64,000 nucleotides of DNA from assembly GCA_963771295.1 (NCBI GenBank), contig CAVYTB010000017.1:124001-188000 (forward strand), in the 5' to 3' direction. Below, piece by piece: positions 35,901-44,130 of the stretch; within the stretch, counting starts at the first letter, position 1; the number at the start of each line of letters is the position of its first letter. Below the pieces are notes generated by a model. It ran no database searches. It had not been told where the DNA came from and saw only the letters and a list, made by a program, of their open reading frames with translations. Both the position numbers and the translations under genes were made by a program. The DNA is from Acidiferrum sp963771295 (GTDB lineage Bacteria > Acidobacteriota > Terriglobia > Acidiferrales > UBA7541).

Positions 35901-36396
35901 GCCGCAAAAACGGGAATACCAGGAAGATCAGTCCCCAGGCCACGAACGCGATACTGAGCAGACCGTCAGCCAAGGTTTCGTGGTGCTGGCTTTCGCGCCA
36001 GAACAGGAAGCCCACGCCGACAAAAATGAGGGAAGCGGGAATGTAGGAGGACACCGAGAAATAATTCAGGCCATTCGCGGCGGACCACAGGACGAGTACG
36101 ACCGCCGCGCCGACAGCTGGAAAAATCCAAAGCTGCTGGCGAATGTAGAGTTGCGTGCCAAGGAAGAAGCAGATGCCGGCAAAGCCGAACAGGGTGTGAT
36201 CCAACGCAACGATGGAAGAGGCGGAAAAGAACCACGGAGCGAGACCAGGCCCGAGGTAGTGCAAACCATAAAGGACCCAGCCGGCGGTCCAGAATAAAAG
36301 ATAGGGTTGGCGCTTCAGGGAATAGATGTAGGCAAAAAACACTCCGACGAGAAGAGTGGCGAGAAGCAAACCGAGCGAGATGATGCTTTGAGCCAT
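32986..36396 (-). CDS. Membrane c-di-GMP enzyme with three GAF domains, GGDEF and HD-GYP
   Basis: The ATG at 36396 gives 1136 residues (an in-frame extension to 36513 lacks support). Order: N-terminal multi-TM region (~1-200), GAF-like domains around ~240-400, ~415-580 and ~595-760, a GGDEF domain (~775-940) with the intact loop RYGGDEF and DLDRFKFVND, and an HD-GYP phosphodiesterase (~985-1135) with HDVGK and HHEFFDGSGYP. Both a cyclase and a hydrolase appear competent in one chain, so turnover may be gated by the GAF domains. It is unrelated to the hydrogenase operon downstream except by position. The substrate is c-di-GMP by family. Confidence 0.93.
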   Translation of the reverse strand: MAQSIISLGLLLATLLVGVFFAYIYSLKRQPYLLFWTAGWVLYGLHYLGPGLAPWFFSASSIVALDHTLFGFAGICFFLGTQLYIRQQLWIFPAVGAAVVLVLWSAANGLNYFSVSSYIPASLIFVGVGFLFWRESQHHETLADGLLSIAFVAWGLIFLVFPFLRLTPEDATQALRPISSIPTAFVSMLLVMAVYEEEKRRVERNMLALSDLNLATSSFVGGEIQRMLAQALDRVLGVVRLPAGALFLHHGDPTGPTSVVSAGIPDDFCRKAQEEGLDDYLVGLVSRLGGLLGFRDLRDDNLSALERDEPIRRFRELALQQGLRSVVVISLQAKEQAFGLLLLGTPDNRRFAPAELRLLLALGHQIGMAVENSFLIQQTSRRSEELHVLNEIGRALSSTLNREDLLRRIWEELRRLFDVKNLYIASLDPIRDAIQFELEMLDSVRQPIRSRPAGNHITEYILRTRQPVLVQENYTTEIKKLGVDPLRTRGSFCGVPLVAYDHAVGALCIYSDEERAFDEGHLELLRVLASEASIAIENARLFQEERTKARHLSLLNLISRDAIATLNPDEVLAKITEQLENGLSYDHIGIALLDYTTRELVVQAESGKRRGALGNRMPLDAGLVGQVARTGKPATYRSLPTTQSGPKPVLPDSQTAMALPIFYADHLHGVLYVETVERVDFSEEESLLLHTLADLISGALHNALTFQKAQEQAITDGLTGVKTHRFFMEALSSEWKRSSRAGRSFALVLMDLDRFKFVNDFYGHLEGDLVLQRVGQILETNCRRSDVVARYGGDEFVILMPETTMEQARQLAAKLRGWVSADPLLREKNISASFGIACYPLHGSSPQELIQVADASMYLSKHQGGNTVSTADHVDPNEARRWKRDVLEAYLGVTLKRLFATGPEAFEEIYQRLRQFTDSLPETEIAGAPQDPTSVPQSILDTVTSLAYAIDAKDQYTQGHSQKVSAYAALLAEALGMTEPEVEEIRLAAVLHDVGKVGIPESILNKSGPLNPEEWDVMKTHVVFGGKILEPLVPLARIREMVLHHHEFFDGSGYPNGLTGETIPLGARIITIADSYDTITSDRSYKKGRTAEQALSELERCANTQFDGRLVAAFVRAMRQLPNPIIEVTSLISRNN

Positions 36397-36745
36397 GTCC
36401 GAGCTTAGGAGCGCCACTGCATGCGCGTCGGAGGAATTAAAAAATGTTCCACGAAAGGAATGGCTGGGGCATTCACAGATAACGCCAAATTTTAGGGGCC
36501 CTCGAAAACACACCCGCCAGCCTGTCGCGGTCTCCGAAACCGCACAGAACAGAGTACATGCGATTATGAGGCAGGGAAAAAAGACCGCGCAAGCCTACCC
36601 GAGTACTAGTGGCGTAAGAGGTAGCAGGCCCCCCGGCACCCGGGAAGGGTCGTCGTCACAGATAGGGGATAGATCTTAGTATAAGCTGCAGTTAGAGTCG
36701 GCGCCCAAGAGTTGGACAAAACCAGCAAGACGAATCGGCAGAAAA
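36397..36745. other. Divergent intergenic region
   Basis: About 350 bases between the GGDEF/HD-GYP gene and the zinc-ribbon protein. I see only a CCCCCCGGCACCCGGG-like GC-rich stretch near 36630. No GEMM-type c-di-GMP riboswitch core, tRNA or long ORF was recognised. Confidence 0.5.
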
Positions 36746-37126
36746 GTGAACAAACAGAATTCTCGATATGCGAAACCGTGTCCGGCATGTGGGACCATCA
36801 TTCAGCTGGTTGACGTGCATCTCCAAGGAGATAGTTTCCCGTGTCCAAGTTGCGGGGAGCGGCTCAAGAGTGATCGCAAGCACGTCTACATAATTTGTAC
36901 GCTTAGCGTCATCCTTTCAGGGTTTTTCGCGTTCCGTCGTAGCCCCGGAGATGCAGTGCTCCTCCTTTTTCCCGGCGGGACATTGCTGTTATCCCTCGTG
37001 GGATTTTTCGTGTGGGGACTGATAGTTCCTCCGGCCTACAGCAGGGATCGCGGCAAGCCCTTCGATCGTCTACCATCTTTGTCCTCGAATGACGAGCGCG
37101 GCAGTGGCAAGAAGACCAAATCTTAG
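36746..37126 (+). CDS. Zinc-ribbon membrane protein of unknown function
   Basis: 126 residues from GTG 36746. An N-terminal zinc ribbon (CPACG at ~12, CPSCG at ~33) is followed by two hydrophobic helices (HVYIICTLSVILSGFFAF and LLLFPGGTLLLSLVGFFVWG) and a charged, basic tail. The arrangement suggests an inner-membrane protein with a cytoplasmic zinc knuckle. No family recognised. It lies upstream of gltX on the same strand, 146 bases away, with no sign of coupling. Confidence 0.6.
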   Translation: MNKQNSRYAKPCPACGTIIQLVDVHLQGDSFPCPSCGERLKSDRKHVYIICTLSVILSGFFAFRRSPGDAVLLLFPGGTLLLSLVGFFVWGLIVPPAYSRDRGKPFDRLPSLSSNDERGSGKKTKS

Positions 37127-37272
37127 ACCACGACAAGCGGAACCCGCGAACGAACTTCCGGTTCGGCGGATACGCAGAAACTTCCAACCTGCACAAGCAC
37201 GGTCGTTGGACGGGGTTGGGGAGGGTTCGCTACACTGAAAGATTACATTATGACTGTGAAACGGGACTAACT

Positions 37273-38748
37273 ATGACGGAAGCAAGCACAACACAGGTTG
37301 GGGCGGTGCGCGTACGATTCGCGCCTTCGCCGACCGGCTATTTGCACGTGGGCGGAGCGCGTACGGCGCTGTTTAACTGGCTATTCGCACGCAAAGAGCG
37401 CGGAACCATGATTCTGCGCATCGAGGACACCGACGCGGAGCGCAACAAGCCTGAGTTGGTGGAAGGCATCGTCGATGGCCTGAAGTGGCTGGGCGTGGAT
37501 TGGGACGAAGGCCCGTTCTACCAGTCGCAACGCACCGCGCTCTATCAGGAAGCAGGGCGCAAGCTGCTGGCCAACGGCAGTGCGTTTTTGTGCTACTGCC
37601 CGCCGGAAAAATATGTGGGCGGCGATCATGCCGTGGAAGGCGCGGAAAAACAGCAAGTGCGACGCGTGGTGCGCTGTTCGTGCCGCGACGGCAAGCCATC
37701 TACACCTGGAACAAAGCCGGCGATTCGCTTCAAAGTGCCCATCGGAGGAACAACGAAATTCTTCGACGCCGTTTTTGGGGAGCGCGAGTTTTCCAACGAC
37801 GAGATGGAAGATTTCGTCCTGGTGCGTTCTGGGAAAGAGGGCGAAGAGTTCGGCCAGGCGATGTACCAGATGAGCGTGGTGGTGGACGATATCGACATGC
37901 GCATCACCCACGTGATTCGCGGCGCCGACCACATCTCCAACACACCAAAGCAGGTGCTGCTGTATCGCGCGATGGGCAAAGAGCCGCCGGTTTTCGCGCA
38001 TGTACCGCTGATTCTGGGCCCGGACAAATCGCGGCTTTCGAAGCGTCACGGGGCCACGGATGTGAACATGTACCGCCGCGAGGGATTCCTGCCCGAAGCG
38101 TTCCGGAATTTTCTGGCGCTGCTGGGATGGTCGCCAGGCGGCGATCAGGAATTTCTGCGCACCAGCGAGTTGCTGGCGAAGTTTTCGTTGGAAGGCGTCA
38201 GCCGCACGAATGGCGTATTCGACCGCGCCAAACTGGAATGGTTCAACCAGCAGTATCTGCAGAAGCTGCCCATCGAGGAGTTGCTGCCGCAGGTAGAGGC
38301 GCAACTGAAACAAGACCGTTTGTGGAACGAGGAGTGGGCTTCAGGAGCCGGTCACGAGTGGTTCGCAAAGACGGTGGATTTGTTGCGTCCGCGAATCCGA
38401 TTGCTGTCGGATTTTTCGAGTTGGTCGCGAGCATTCTTCAGCGACGAGTTTGACCTCGATCCGGCCGCGAAGGCGAAATTCTGGAAGGACGAAAAAGTAC
38501 CGGAGTTACTGGCGAAGCTCGCCGATGCGTTAGCCGCTCTGCCTGAATGGAACCACGACGCTTGCGATCACGCGGCGCGAAAAGTGGCGGAAGAGGGCGG
38601 CGTAAAGGCGGGCTTGCTGATCAACGCGACGCGCGTGGCCATCGTGGGGCAAGCTGTGGCTCCGCCGCTGTTCGATACGATGGTGGTTCTGGGCCAGGAG
38701 CGCGTGGCGGGTAGGCTACGGGCTGCGCTTAGCCAATTTGCCAAGTAG
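37273..38748 (+). CDS. gltX: Glutamyl-tRNA synthetase
   Basis: The ATG at 37273 gives 491 residues, family length. Class I signature HIGH variant is in FAPSPTGYLHVGGARTALFN, and the KMSKS variant is SRLSKRHG. The ILRIEDTD block matches GluRS. The C-terminal anticodon-binding domain (from ~330) is complete. It charges tRNA-Glu (and perhaps tRNA-Gln if gatCAB is present). The catalytic motifs are intact. A longer in-frame start at 37216 has no SD and is rejected. Confidence 0.97.
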   Translation: MTEASTTQVGAVRVRFAPSPTGYLHVGGARTALFNWLFARKERGTMILRIEDTDAERNKPELVEGIVDGLKWLGVDWDEGPFYQSQRTALYQEAGRKLLANGSAFLCYCPPEKYVGGDHAVEGAEKQQVRRVVRCSCRDGKPSTPGTKPAIRFKVPIGGTTKFFDAVFGEREFSNDEMEDFVLVRSGKEGEEFGQAMYQMSVVVDDIDMRITHVIRGADHISNTPKQVLLYRAMGKEPPVFAHVPLILGPDKSRLSKRHGATDVNMYRREGFLPEAFRNFLALLGWSPGGDQEFLRTSELLAKFSLEGVSRTNGVFDRAKLEWFNQQYLQKLPIEELLPQVEAQLKQDRLWNEEWASGAGHEWFAKTVDLLRPRIRLLSDFSSWSRAFFSDEFDLDPAAKAKFWKDEKVPELLAKLADALAALPEWNHDACDHAARKVAEEGGVKAGLLINATRVAIVGQAVAPPLFDTMVVLGQERVAGRLRAALSQFAK

Positions 38749-38870
38749 GGTTGGCCTGTTGGGATTCGAGTTCGGATCACGTCTTACCGTGCTATTCGAC
38801 ACGCTGTAATGCTGAGACGATTTGATGAGGATCGTCGAAGCATACCAACTAAAGAGGTTTGCTCAATGAA

Positions 38871-38956
38871 TTGAGATCCTTCGAGCCGCAACCGGCGCGG
38901 CTCTCAGGATGACGCCGCGGTTTGTGGGTCGGTAGCGCGAAGGGAAAGCAGATCCC
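38871..38956. repeat. Palindromic interspersed repeat, interrupted by IS30
   Basis: TTGAGATCCTTCG (38871) and CTCAGGATGACG (38901-38912) are halves of the same repeat type as at 16428. The IS30 insertion at 38957 splits a further unit: the last bases GCAGATCCC join TCGCGCCGCTCGGGATGAC when the element and one CCC copy are removed. Confidence 0.7.
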
Positions 38957-39996
38957 TGTAAGTTCACAAACGAAGTGCAACAGGCTGGTAAGGTTGTGTT
39001 GCCATGGGAACTTACGGACAACTATCACTGGAAGAGCGGTGTACGATTGCCCGGCTTCAGGAAGCCGGGCAATCGTGTCGGCAAATCGCTGCAGCTATGG
39101 ATCGCTCGGCATCGACGCTCTGCCGGGAACTGAAACGCAACGCTGGTGCCCAGGTCGGCTACCGGCCGGTCTACGCGGAGGATCAGGCTTGGGCGCGTCG
39201 TTGGCGCGGTTCGCGTTTGGCGCGGCAACCGGAATTGCGCAAAGTGGTGCTGGAACGCTTGTCGCACGGGCACTCTCCGGAACAAGTTGCTGGTCGCTTG
39301 CGACGGGAACACGGGCGTGCGGTGCTTTGTGCCGAATCCATCTAGCGTTTCATCTATGCGCAGATCCGTCGCACCGACGATACCGACTGGCGCAACTATC
39401 TGCCGCAACGCAAGTACAAGCGCGGCTATCGTCGCCCGCGCCGGGAGCACTCTCCGCTGCGGCTCATCCCGCAACGCGTGCCCCTGGCAGAGCGGCCTGC
39501 GGAGGTTTTGCAGCGCTCTGACGGCGGCCATTGGGAGGCCGACCTGATGCTGTTCAGCGATCCCGACGGAGTGCTACTGGTGGCCCAGGAACGCGCTTCG
39601 CGGTTAGTGCTCATCCGCCGCCAGCACAGCAAAGCGGCCACCCCGATCGTTCAGGAATTGCAGCGCAACTTCGCAGCGCTGCCTCAAGCGCTGCGCCAGA
39701 CCGTCACTTTCGATAACGGCGCGGAGTTCTCGCATCACCAGCAGTTGCACACCAACCTGCACATGCCAACCTACTTCTGCGACACCCACGCGCCATGGCA
39801 GAAAGGCGGCATCGAAAATGCCATCGGCCGGCTGCGCCGTCTGCTGCCCAGAAAAATCGACCCTAGCTGGCTGACACAGAGCAGCCTTGACGCTCACGCG
39901 AACCGTTACAATCACACCCCACGCAAATGTCTCGGCTTCAGAACTCCCGCCGAGATCTTTTCATCGATGCTTTTGCACTTGAAATGTGAATCCACA
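38957..39996. mobile_element. IS30-family insertion sequence
   Basis: About 1.04 kb. Imperfect terminal repeats: left TGT..TTCACA....AAGTGCAA.AG from 38957, matched on the opposite strand from 39996 (about 17 of 26 positions). A 3-bp CCC duplication is at 38954-38956 and 39997-39999. One transposase fills it. It inserted into a palindromic repeat in the gltX-asmA intergenic region. Confidence 0.85.
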
Positions 39997-40017
39997 CCCT
40001 CGCGCCGCTCGGGATGA
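39004..40017 (+). pseudogene. IS30-family transposase with amber codon
   Basis: The frame starts MGTYGQLSLEERCTIARLQ (HTH) and is closed by TAG at 39343-39345, where the expected residue between ESI and RFIYAQ is Tyr. Reading through, the DDE core continues: GHWEADLM, VTFDNGAEFSHH and KGGIENAIGRLRRLLPRK, so the rest is undamaged. Restored length is 337 residues. The last codons (after LKCES) lie beyond the right end at 39996, so the stop is supplied by host DNA. One point mutation may have killed it, unless TAG is suppressed. Confidence 0.87.
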
Positions 40018-40057
40018 CAAACGCTCACTGGCGAAGCGATGATTTTCGGGGTCGGAC

Positions 40058-40075
40058 CACAGGCTGAAGCCTGTG
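40058..40075. repeat. 18-bp palindrome (CACAGGCTGAAGCCTGTG)
   Basis: A CACAGGCT/AGCCTGTG stem with a GA centre follows the repeat remnants right of IS30. It resembles short intergenic palindromes of Acidobacteria. It lies just past the end of the asmA-like gene and could also act as its 3' hairpin. Confidence 0.55.
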
Positions 40076-40105
40076 CTACTTGACTCTCATAGGACACAGG
40101 CGGGG

Positions 40106-41707
40106 TTACTTTGATGATGGCTTTGTGGGTGCTTCGCGGCTTAGTTCTTTCTTAAACGTTTTGTGGAACACAATGGCGGAAAACACCGGCTCGTCGCGCG
40201 TGCCAGTGATGCTGATGGGAATCACGGTGCCCGCGCCATCTTTTTTGAAGAACGGATCGAGTGGTTTTGCGAGCACCGACTTAACGCCGGTCATGGTTTG
40301 CGACAACGTGGCTTGCAACCGCAGCTGTCCTTTGAAATCAAGTTCACCTTCGCGAATTTTATAGCTGCCATCCAGCACGACCGCGGCGCCCTCGACGCTG
40401 AAGTTCAAACCCTTGAAGACAATCACTCCGTTTTCCAGGTGAAAGTGTCCCTTAAGGTCAGAGAGGGCGCTGCCCGCTTCTTCGTTTTTGGGTTCGCCGA
40501 GGCCGTGGCGGCTGAGCGAGGCTAGTTTCTGGCGCACCTCAGAACTGGCAAATCTTGCGTCGTCCGCGTCGAAATCTCCGTCGAGCAGCATTTTGTCGAT
40601 GGTTTTTACTTTACCGGGTGGAATCACAAGCCTGGCGTGAATCTTGATCGGGCCGCTCATGGGAGGCTTTGCGGATTTCACGGCGAGCGCAAGCACATCC
40701 TCGAGCCGAGCCTTCGCCGCGTCAACGTCGAGCGTAATCAGGTGGCCCTGCTTGCTGGGAACGCGAACCACGCTGCCATTGGAAATAATCACGGAACGCC
40801 CCAGCGTGGCTGTCACGGGATGGAGATAGGTATCGCCGTCGGTGCCGTCGACGGTAGCGTCAAACTCGGTGTGCAACGGCACGGCGCGGCCCACCGGATC
40901 GAGCGCGAAATCCGGGGTGTCGGTTTCTCCTTGCGTATGGATGCTGTTGAGCTGCCCATCGTATTTGCCGGTGGAAGACAGTATTCCTTTAATTCCCGGG
41001 AACGGGCCGAGGTCCGCATTCGTGAAATTGTACTTGCCCGACACGGGGGAATCACCGGGCTCCTCGGTGTCCCACGGGCCAAACATGCCGACGGTGACGA
41101 TTTCACCTTTCGGCTTGGCGTTGGTGAGATTGCCGTGAAAATTGAAGGGCTGGCCGGCGCCCACGCTAGTGAGCACCAAATCGTGAATATCGAAATCAAG
41201 GGGATCCTTACCCGGCTTTTTGGAGAGAATCAGAAGCAATGTGTCGTCGCAGTCGACGCGGTCCACAACCACTTGTTGCGGGAGGTCGTGTGGAGGGGTA
41301 TGAGGCTTTTCGGCGTCGGGCTTTTTTTCACGCGGCGGAATCGTAATGACCATGTTTTTCACATTGACGTTGGCAATGTGGTGGCGCGGCTGAATCAGGC
41401 TCAGCAAGCCCAGATCGAAGGAAAACTCTTTGATCTGGAACATCGGCGGAACGTCGAGCCGGTTGTGAAAGTGAATGATGAGGCCGGCGCCTTTCACCGA
41501 TACCATGGGCAGGACGCGCACTTTCAGCGATTCCAATTCCACTGTGCTCTGAAAACGACGCGAAAGTTCGGCGACGACCCAGGCCCGCGTGGTTTCATCG
41601 AGGTCGCGCGCGCGCGAATAAATAAAGAACGCCAGAGAAACGAATACGATGCCAAGAATCGCCAGCACAATCGGCCATCGTCTGCGGGAGCGAACCTGCG
41701 CGGTCAC
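40106..41707 (-). CDS. AsmA-like membrane protein
   Basis: 533 residues. One N-terminal TM helix (WPIVLAILGIVFVSLAFFIY) is followed by an AsmA/AsmA-2-type periplasmic region: WVVAELSRRFQSTVELESLKVRVLP at the N-terminal side and a C-terminal FKGQLRLQATLSQTM and PISITGTRDEPVF stretch. Family proteins bridge the envelope and affect lipid transport or outer-membrane assembly. It is the last gene of the ccdA operon, 42 bases after the DsbD-alpha gene. Confidence 0.85.
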   Translation of the reverse strand: MTAQVRSRRRWPIVLAILGIVFVSLAFFIYSRARDLDETTRAWVVAELSRRFQSTVELESLKVRVLPMVSVKGAGLIIHFHNRLDVPPMFQIKEFSFDLGLLSLIQPRHHIANVNVKNMVITIPPREKKPDAEKPHTPPHDLPQQVVVDRVDCDDTLLLILSKKPGKDPLDFDIHDLVLTSVGAGQPFNFHGNLTNAKPKGEIVTVGMFGPWDTEEPGDSPVSGKYNFTNADLGPFPGIKGILSSTGKYDGQLNSIHTQGETDTPDFALDPVGRAVPLHTEFDATVDGTDGDTYLHPVTATLGRSVIISNGSVVRVPSKQGHLITLDVDAAKARLEDVLALAVKSAKPPMSGPIKIHARLVIPPGKVKTIDKMLLDGDFDADDARFASSEVRQKLASLSRHGLGEPKNEEAGSALSDLKGHFHLENGVIVFKGLNFSVEGAAVVLDGSYKIREGELDFKGQLRLQATLSQTMTGVKSVLAKPLDPFFKKDGAGTVIPISITGTRDEPVFSAIVFHKTFKKELSREAPTKPSSK

Positions 41708-41749
41708 GTGAATTCCATTCTGGGCGGAGGAGCAGGAAATTCTACCGAT

Positions 41750-42304
41750 TTATTTGCGCGATGAAAATACTTCCGAATGCGCAGGGCGCGCCGCGCTGGG
41801 AGTTGCGGTCACATTCAGAGGCACATCCAAATTCAAAGTGACCGGCGGGAGGCAGATTTCCGCGCTGCAGGCCTGGTAGCGAAGCTTCATCGGCATGTGC
41901 TGGGTGCCGGCAGGCGCTTCGGAGAGCGCGGTGACCGGAACGAAGAGAGTCACGGAATCAGTGTAGACGTTCAATGGCTTGTTTTTCGAAAACGAGAATG
42001 TCTGCAGGGTACCTTTGGGATAGACCACATCGCCCGCTTTGAAGCCCGCAGGGACGTCAGCGCGCAGGTCGGTGCGAATCAGATAATCTTCCGTCACTTC
42101 GCGCGCATTGACGTGAAAGCCCGGGCGAATCTTCATGATTACGGCTACCTGAAACGCTGCGCCTCGGGCGACAGGATCGAAGGAAACGTACGCTGTGGGA
42201 GCAACTACGTCTTTACCAGATGGCGGCGCCTGTGCGGCTACCCGCGAAGCGAAAAGAGCCACGCTGGCAGCAGCGAGCAAAAATGAGGCGAGTGAACGGT
42301 TCAC
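41750..42304 (-). CDS. Exported DsbD-alpha-like (cDsbD N-terminal) domain protein
   Basis: The GTG at 42304 overlaps the cyaY stop as GTGA and gives 184 residues with a signal peptide (FLLAAASVALFASRVAA). The mature part is an immunoglobulin-like DsbD N-terminal domain with the disulfide pair CSAEIC before LPPVTLNLDVPL. Standing alone it would relay electrons from CcdA or a thioredoxin-like partner to periplasmic targets. A longer in-frame reading overlaps cyaY and is rejected. Confidence 0.88.
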   Translation of the reverse strand: MNRSLASFLLAAASVALFASRVAAQAPPSGKDVVAPTAYVSFDPVARGAAFQVAVIMKIRPGFHVNAREVTEDYLIRTDLRADVPAGFKAGDVVYPKGTLQTFSFSKNKPLNVYTDSVTLFVPVTALSEAPAGTQHMPMKLRYQACSAEICLPPVTLNLDVPLNVTATPSAARPAHSEVFSSRK

Positions 42305-42633
42305 GCTGTCACCTTGGTGCCGAGTTGCTCGGAAATTACGCGGCTCATCACTTGAAACAAATCTTCGCCGGTCTTGTCGAGGATGAAGGCGTTGCGCGAG
42401 TCGGACCACGCAAGTTTGAAGCTGGTGGAAAGCGCGGAAACCCAGATTTCGCGAATCGGCGTGTTCGGAGAAACCACAAATTTCGCGGGCTGCGGTTCCT
42501 CGAAGATCACTTCCAACTTGCCGCTTTCGCCCTCAACGTCGAAGTCATGCTCGTCGCCGAGACGCAGCAACCGCTTCTTCAATTCTTCGAACAGCGCATC
42601 GGCCTTCTTTTGAAAGTCGTGTTCAGAGAGCAT
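42301..42633 (-). CDS. cyaY: Frataxin-like iron-donor/regulator protein CyaY
   Basis: 110 residues. MLSEHDFQKKADALFEELK is the N-terminal acidic helix of frataxins, with LEVIFEEPQPAKFVVSPNTPIREIWVSA as sheet and SGEDLFQVMSRVISEQ-like DKTGEDLFQVMSRVISEQL as the C-terminal helix. CyaY binds Fe at the acidic ridge and modulates IscS in iron-sulfur cluster assembly. The gene is placed between a thioredoxin-like gene (15 bases) and the DsbD-alpha gene (GTGA overlap), an unusual home for frataxin. Confidence 0.88.
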   Translation of the reverse strand: MLSEHDFQKKADALFEELKKRLLRLGDEHDFDVEGESGKLEVIFEEPQPAKFVVSPNTPIREIWVSALSTSFKLAWSDSRNAFILDKTGEDLFQVMSRVISEQLGTKVTA

Positions 42634-42648
42634 GCCGGCTAACCTTGT

Positions 42649-43206
42649 CTATAGCTGCGCTTCAATCGCTTGCGCGATTTCGTCGTAGCTTCTGAGTCCC
42701 TGGATTTTCATTACTTGCTTACCATCGCGCGAAATCAGGAAGCTGGTCGGATAGCCAAGGATGCCGCCGAATTTTTCGCCGGCATCGTCGTCGCCAAGTA
42801 GGATGGGATAGTCAATCGGCAGCTTCTTGCCGCTCACGTCGAAGCGTTCCTTATCGATGAAAGGAGCGACAACCGATTTGCCCTCTTCGTCCATCGCCAC
42901 GCCCACAACAGTGAAACCCCGCGATGCATATTTTGCCTGCAAGTCGATCAGCCAGGGGATTTCGACGCGGCACGGGTCGCACCACGTAGCCCAGAAGTTC
43001 AGCAGCACGACCTTCCCCTTGTAATCGGCAAGCGCTACCTCTTTGCCGTTCAGATCCTTCAACCGGATTTCCGGCGCGGGCTTTTCCTGAGCATCGGCGC
43101 GGAGCGTCACTTTGTGGCTAGTGGAGAGACGCGTGGCATGATCGAGATAGACGGTCACGCCGATCAGCGCCGCAACTGTCAGTACGATAATTACAATTTT
43201 CTTCAT
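42649..43206 (-). CDS. TlpA/ResA-like membrane-anchored thioredoxin
   Basis: 185 residues. An N-terminal TM anchor (IVIIVLTVAALIGVTVYL) is followed by a thioredoxin fold with the redox motif WATWCDPCRVEIPW, cis-Pro in LGYPTSFLI, and the TlpA insert (VGVAMDEEGKSVVAPFI). It probably reduces periplasmic disulfides, for example apocytochrome c haem sites, with electrons from CcdA encoded 27 bases upstream. Confidence 0.93.
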   Translation of the reverse strand: MKKIVIIVLTVAALIGVTVYLDHATRLSTSHKVTLRADAQEKPAPEIRLKDLNGKEVALADYKGKVVLLNFWATWCDPCRVEIPWLIDLQAKYASRGFTVVGVAMDEEGKSVVAPFIDKERFDVSGKKLPIDYPILLGDDDAGEKFGGILGYPTSFLISRDGKQVMKIQGLRSYDEIAQAIEAQL

Positions 43207-43233
43207 CGAGGCTTAACCATACCAAAGATTTTC

Positions 43234-44130
43234 TTACATATTAAAGCGATTCAGAAACGTCAGCTTGCCTGTCAACCAGGTCAGCCGGTTAAAGAACACC
43301 AGGCCGCCGACGAATAGCAACAAAACACCGCTAACCAGTTCGACGGCGTGCAGGTATTTGCGGAAGTTCTTGTAGAAACGCATGAACTGGCCGAGGCCCA
43401 GCGCGGTGAGCAGAAACGGAACTGCCAACCCCGCGGAATAGACGGCCAGCAGAAGCACGCCACGCGCTACGGTATCACTGGCGGCGGCCAAGGCCAAAAC
43501 CGTGCCGAGAATTGGGCCGATGCACGGCGTCCAGCCAAAGGCAAACGCGAAACCAAGGAAGAAGCCGCTGACCGCTCCCGGCTTGGTGTCCTGGCTGCGT
43601 AAGCGAACATCCTGATTGAGCCAGCGAGCGAGTTGCGGGCCAAAGAATCCGATCAGCGAAAGGGAAAAGAAATGACTGGCGCCAAGCCCCAGGAACAGCG
43701 GCCCGTGATGCACCAGCGACGCGATGCCCAGCGCGACAAGCACGCAGCCCAGGATGATGCCGGCTCGCACGTTCATCTTGATGAGGCCGCCGAGCAGATG
43801 CAGACCAAACAAAATGATCAGCGCGCCAGCAATCGGCGCGAGCAAAGAACGATTTTGATTCAAGAAGCCGCCAACGGCGCTCGCTGAAGCGCCCAGTCCG
43901 ATAAACACCACGGAGAAACCGATGACGAACGCGATGGCCGACGCAAACAGATTGGACTTGGGCTGTTCGCCCTGGCGCAATTGTTCCACGCCGATGCCGG
44001 AAAGCATCGAGACGTATCCGGGCACCAGGGGAAGCACGCAAGGAGAAAGGAACGAGATGAGCCCCGCGAGAAAAGCTCCTGCGAGCGGCACATCCGCGAC
44101 AACGTTTCGGTCAAAGGCCAGTGCAAACAT
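43234..44130 (-). CDS. ccdA: Cytochrome c biogenesis protein CcdA
   Basis: The ATG at 44130 gives 298 residues; starts up to 44181 are possible. Six or seven TM helices carry the redox cysteines in LISFLSPCVLPLVPGY and AFGWTPCIGPIL. CcdA moves electrons from cytoplasmic thioredoxin to periplasmic thiol proteins. It leads an operon with a TlpA-like thioredoxin, CyaY, a DsbD-alpha domain and an AsmA-like protein; together the first, second and fourth make a split DsbD. Confidence 0.95.
   Translation of the reverse strand: MFALAFDRNVVADVPLAGAFLAGLISFLSPCVLPLVPGYVSMLSGIGVEQLRQGEQPKSNLFASAIAFVIGFSVVFIGLGASASAVGGFLNQNRSLLAPIAGALIILFGLHLLGGLIKMNVRAGIILGCVLVALGIASLVHHGPLFLGLGASHFFSLSLIGFFGPQLARWLNQDVRLRSQDTKPGAVSGFFLGFAFAFGWTPCIGPILGTVLALAAASDTVARGVLLLAVYSAGLAVPFLLTALGLGQFMRFYKNFRKYLHAVELVSGVLLLFVGGLVFFNRLTWLTGKLTFLNRFNM

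Noticed and set aside
36397..36745. c-di-GMP riboswitch beside the GGDEF/HD-GYP gene
   Set aside because: I looked for a GEMM-like core (CGCAAAGGC and partner) and found none.
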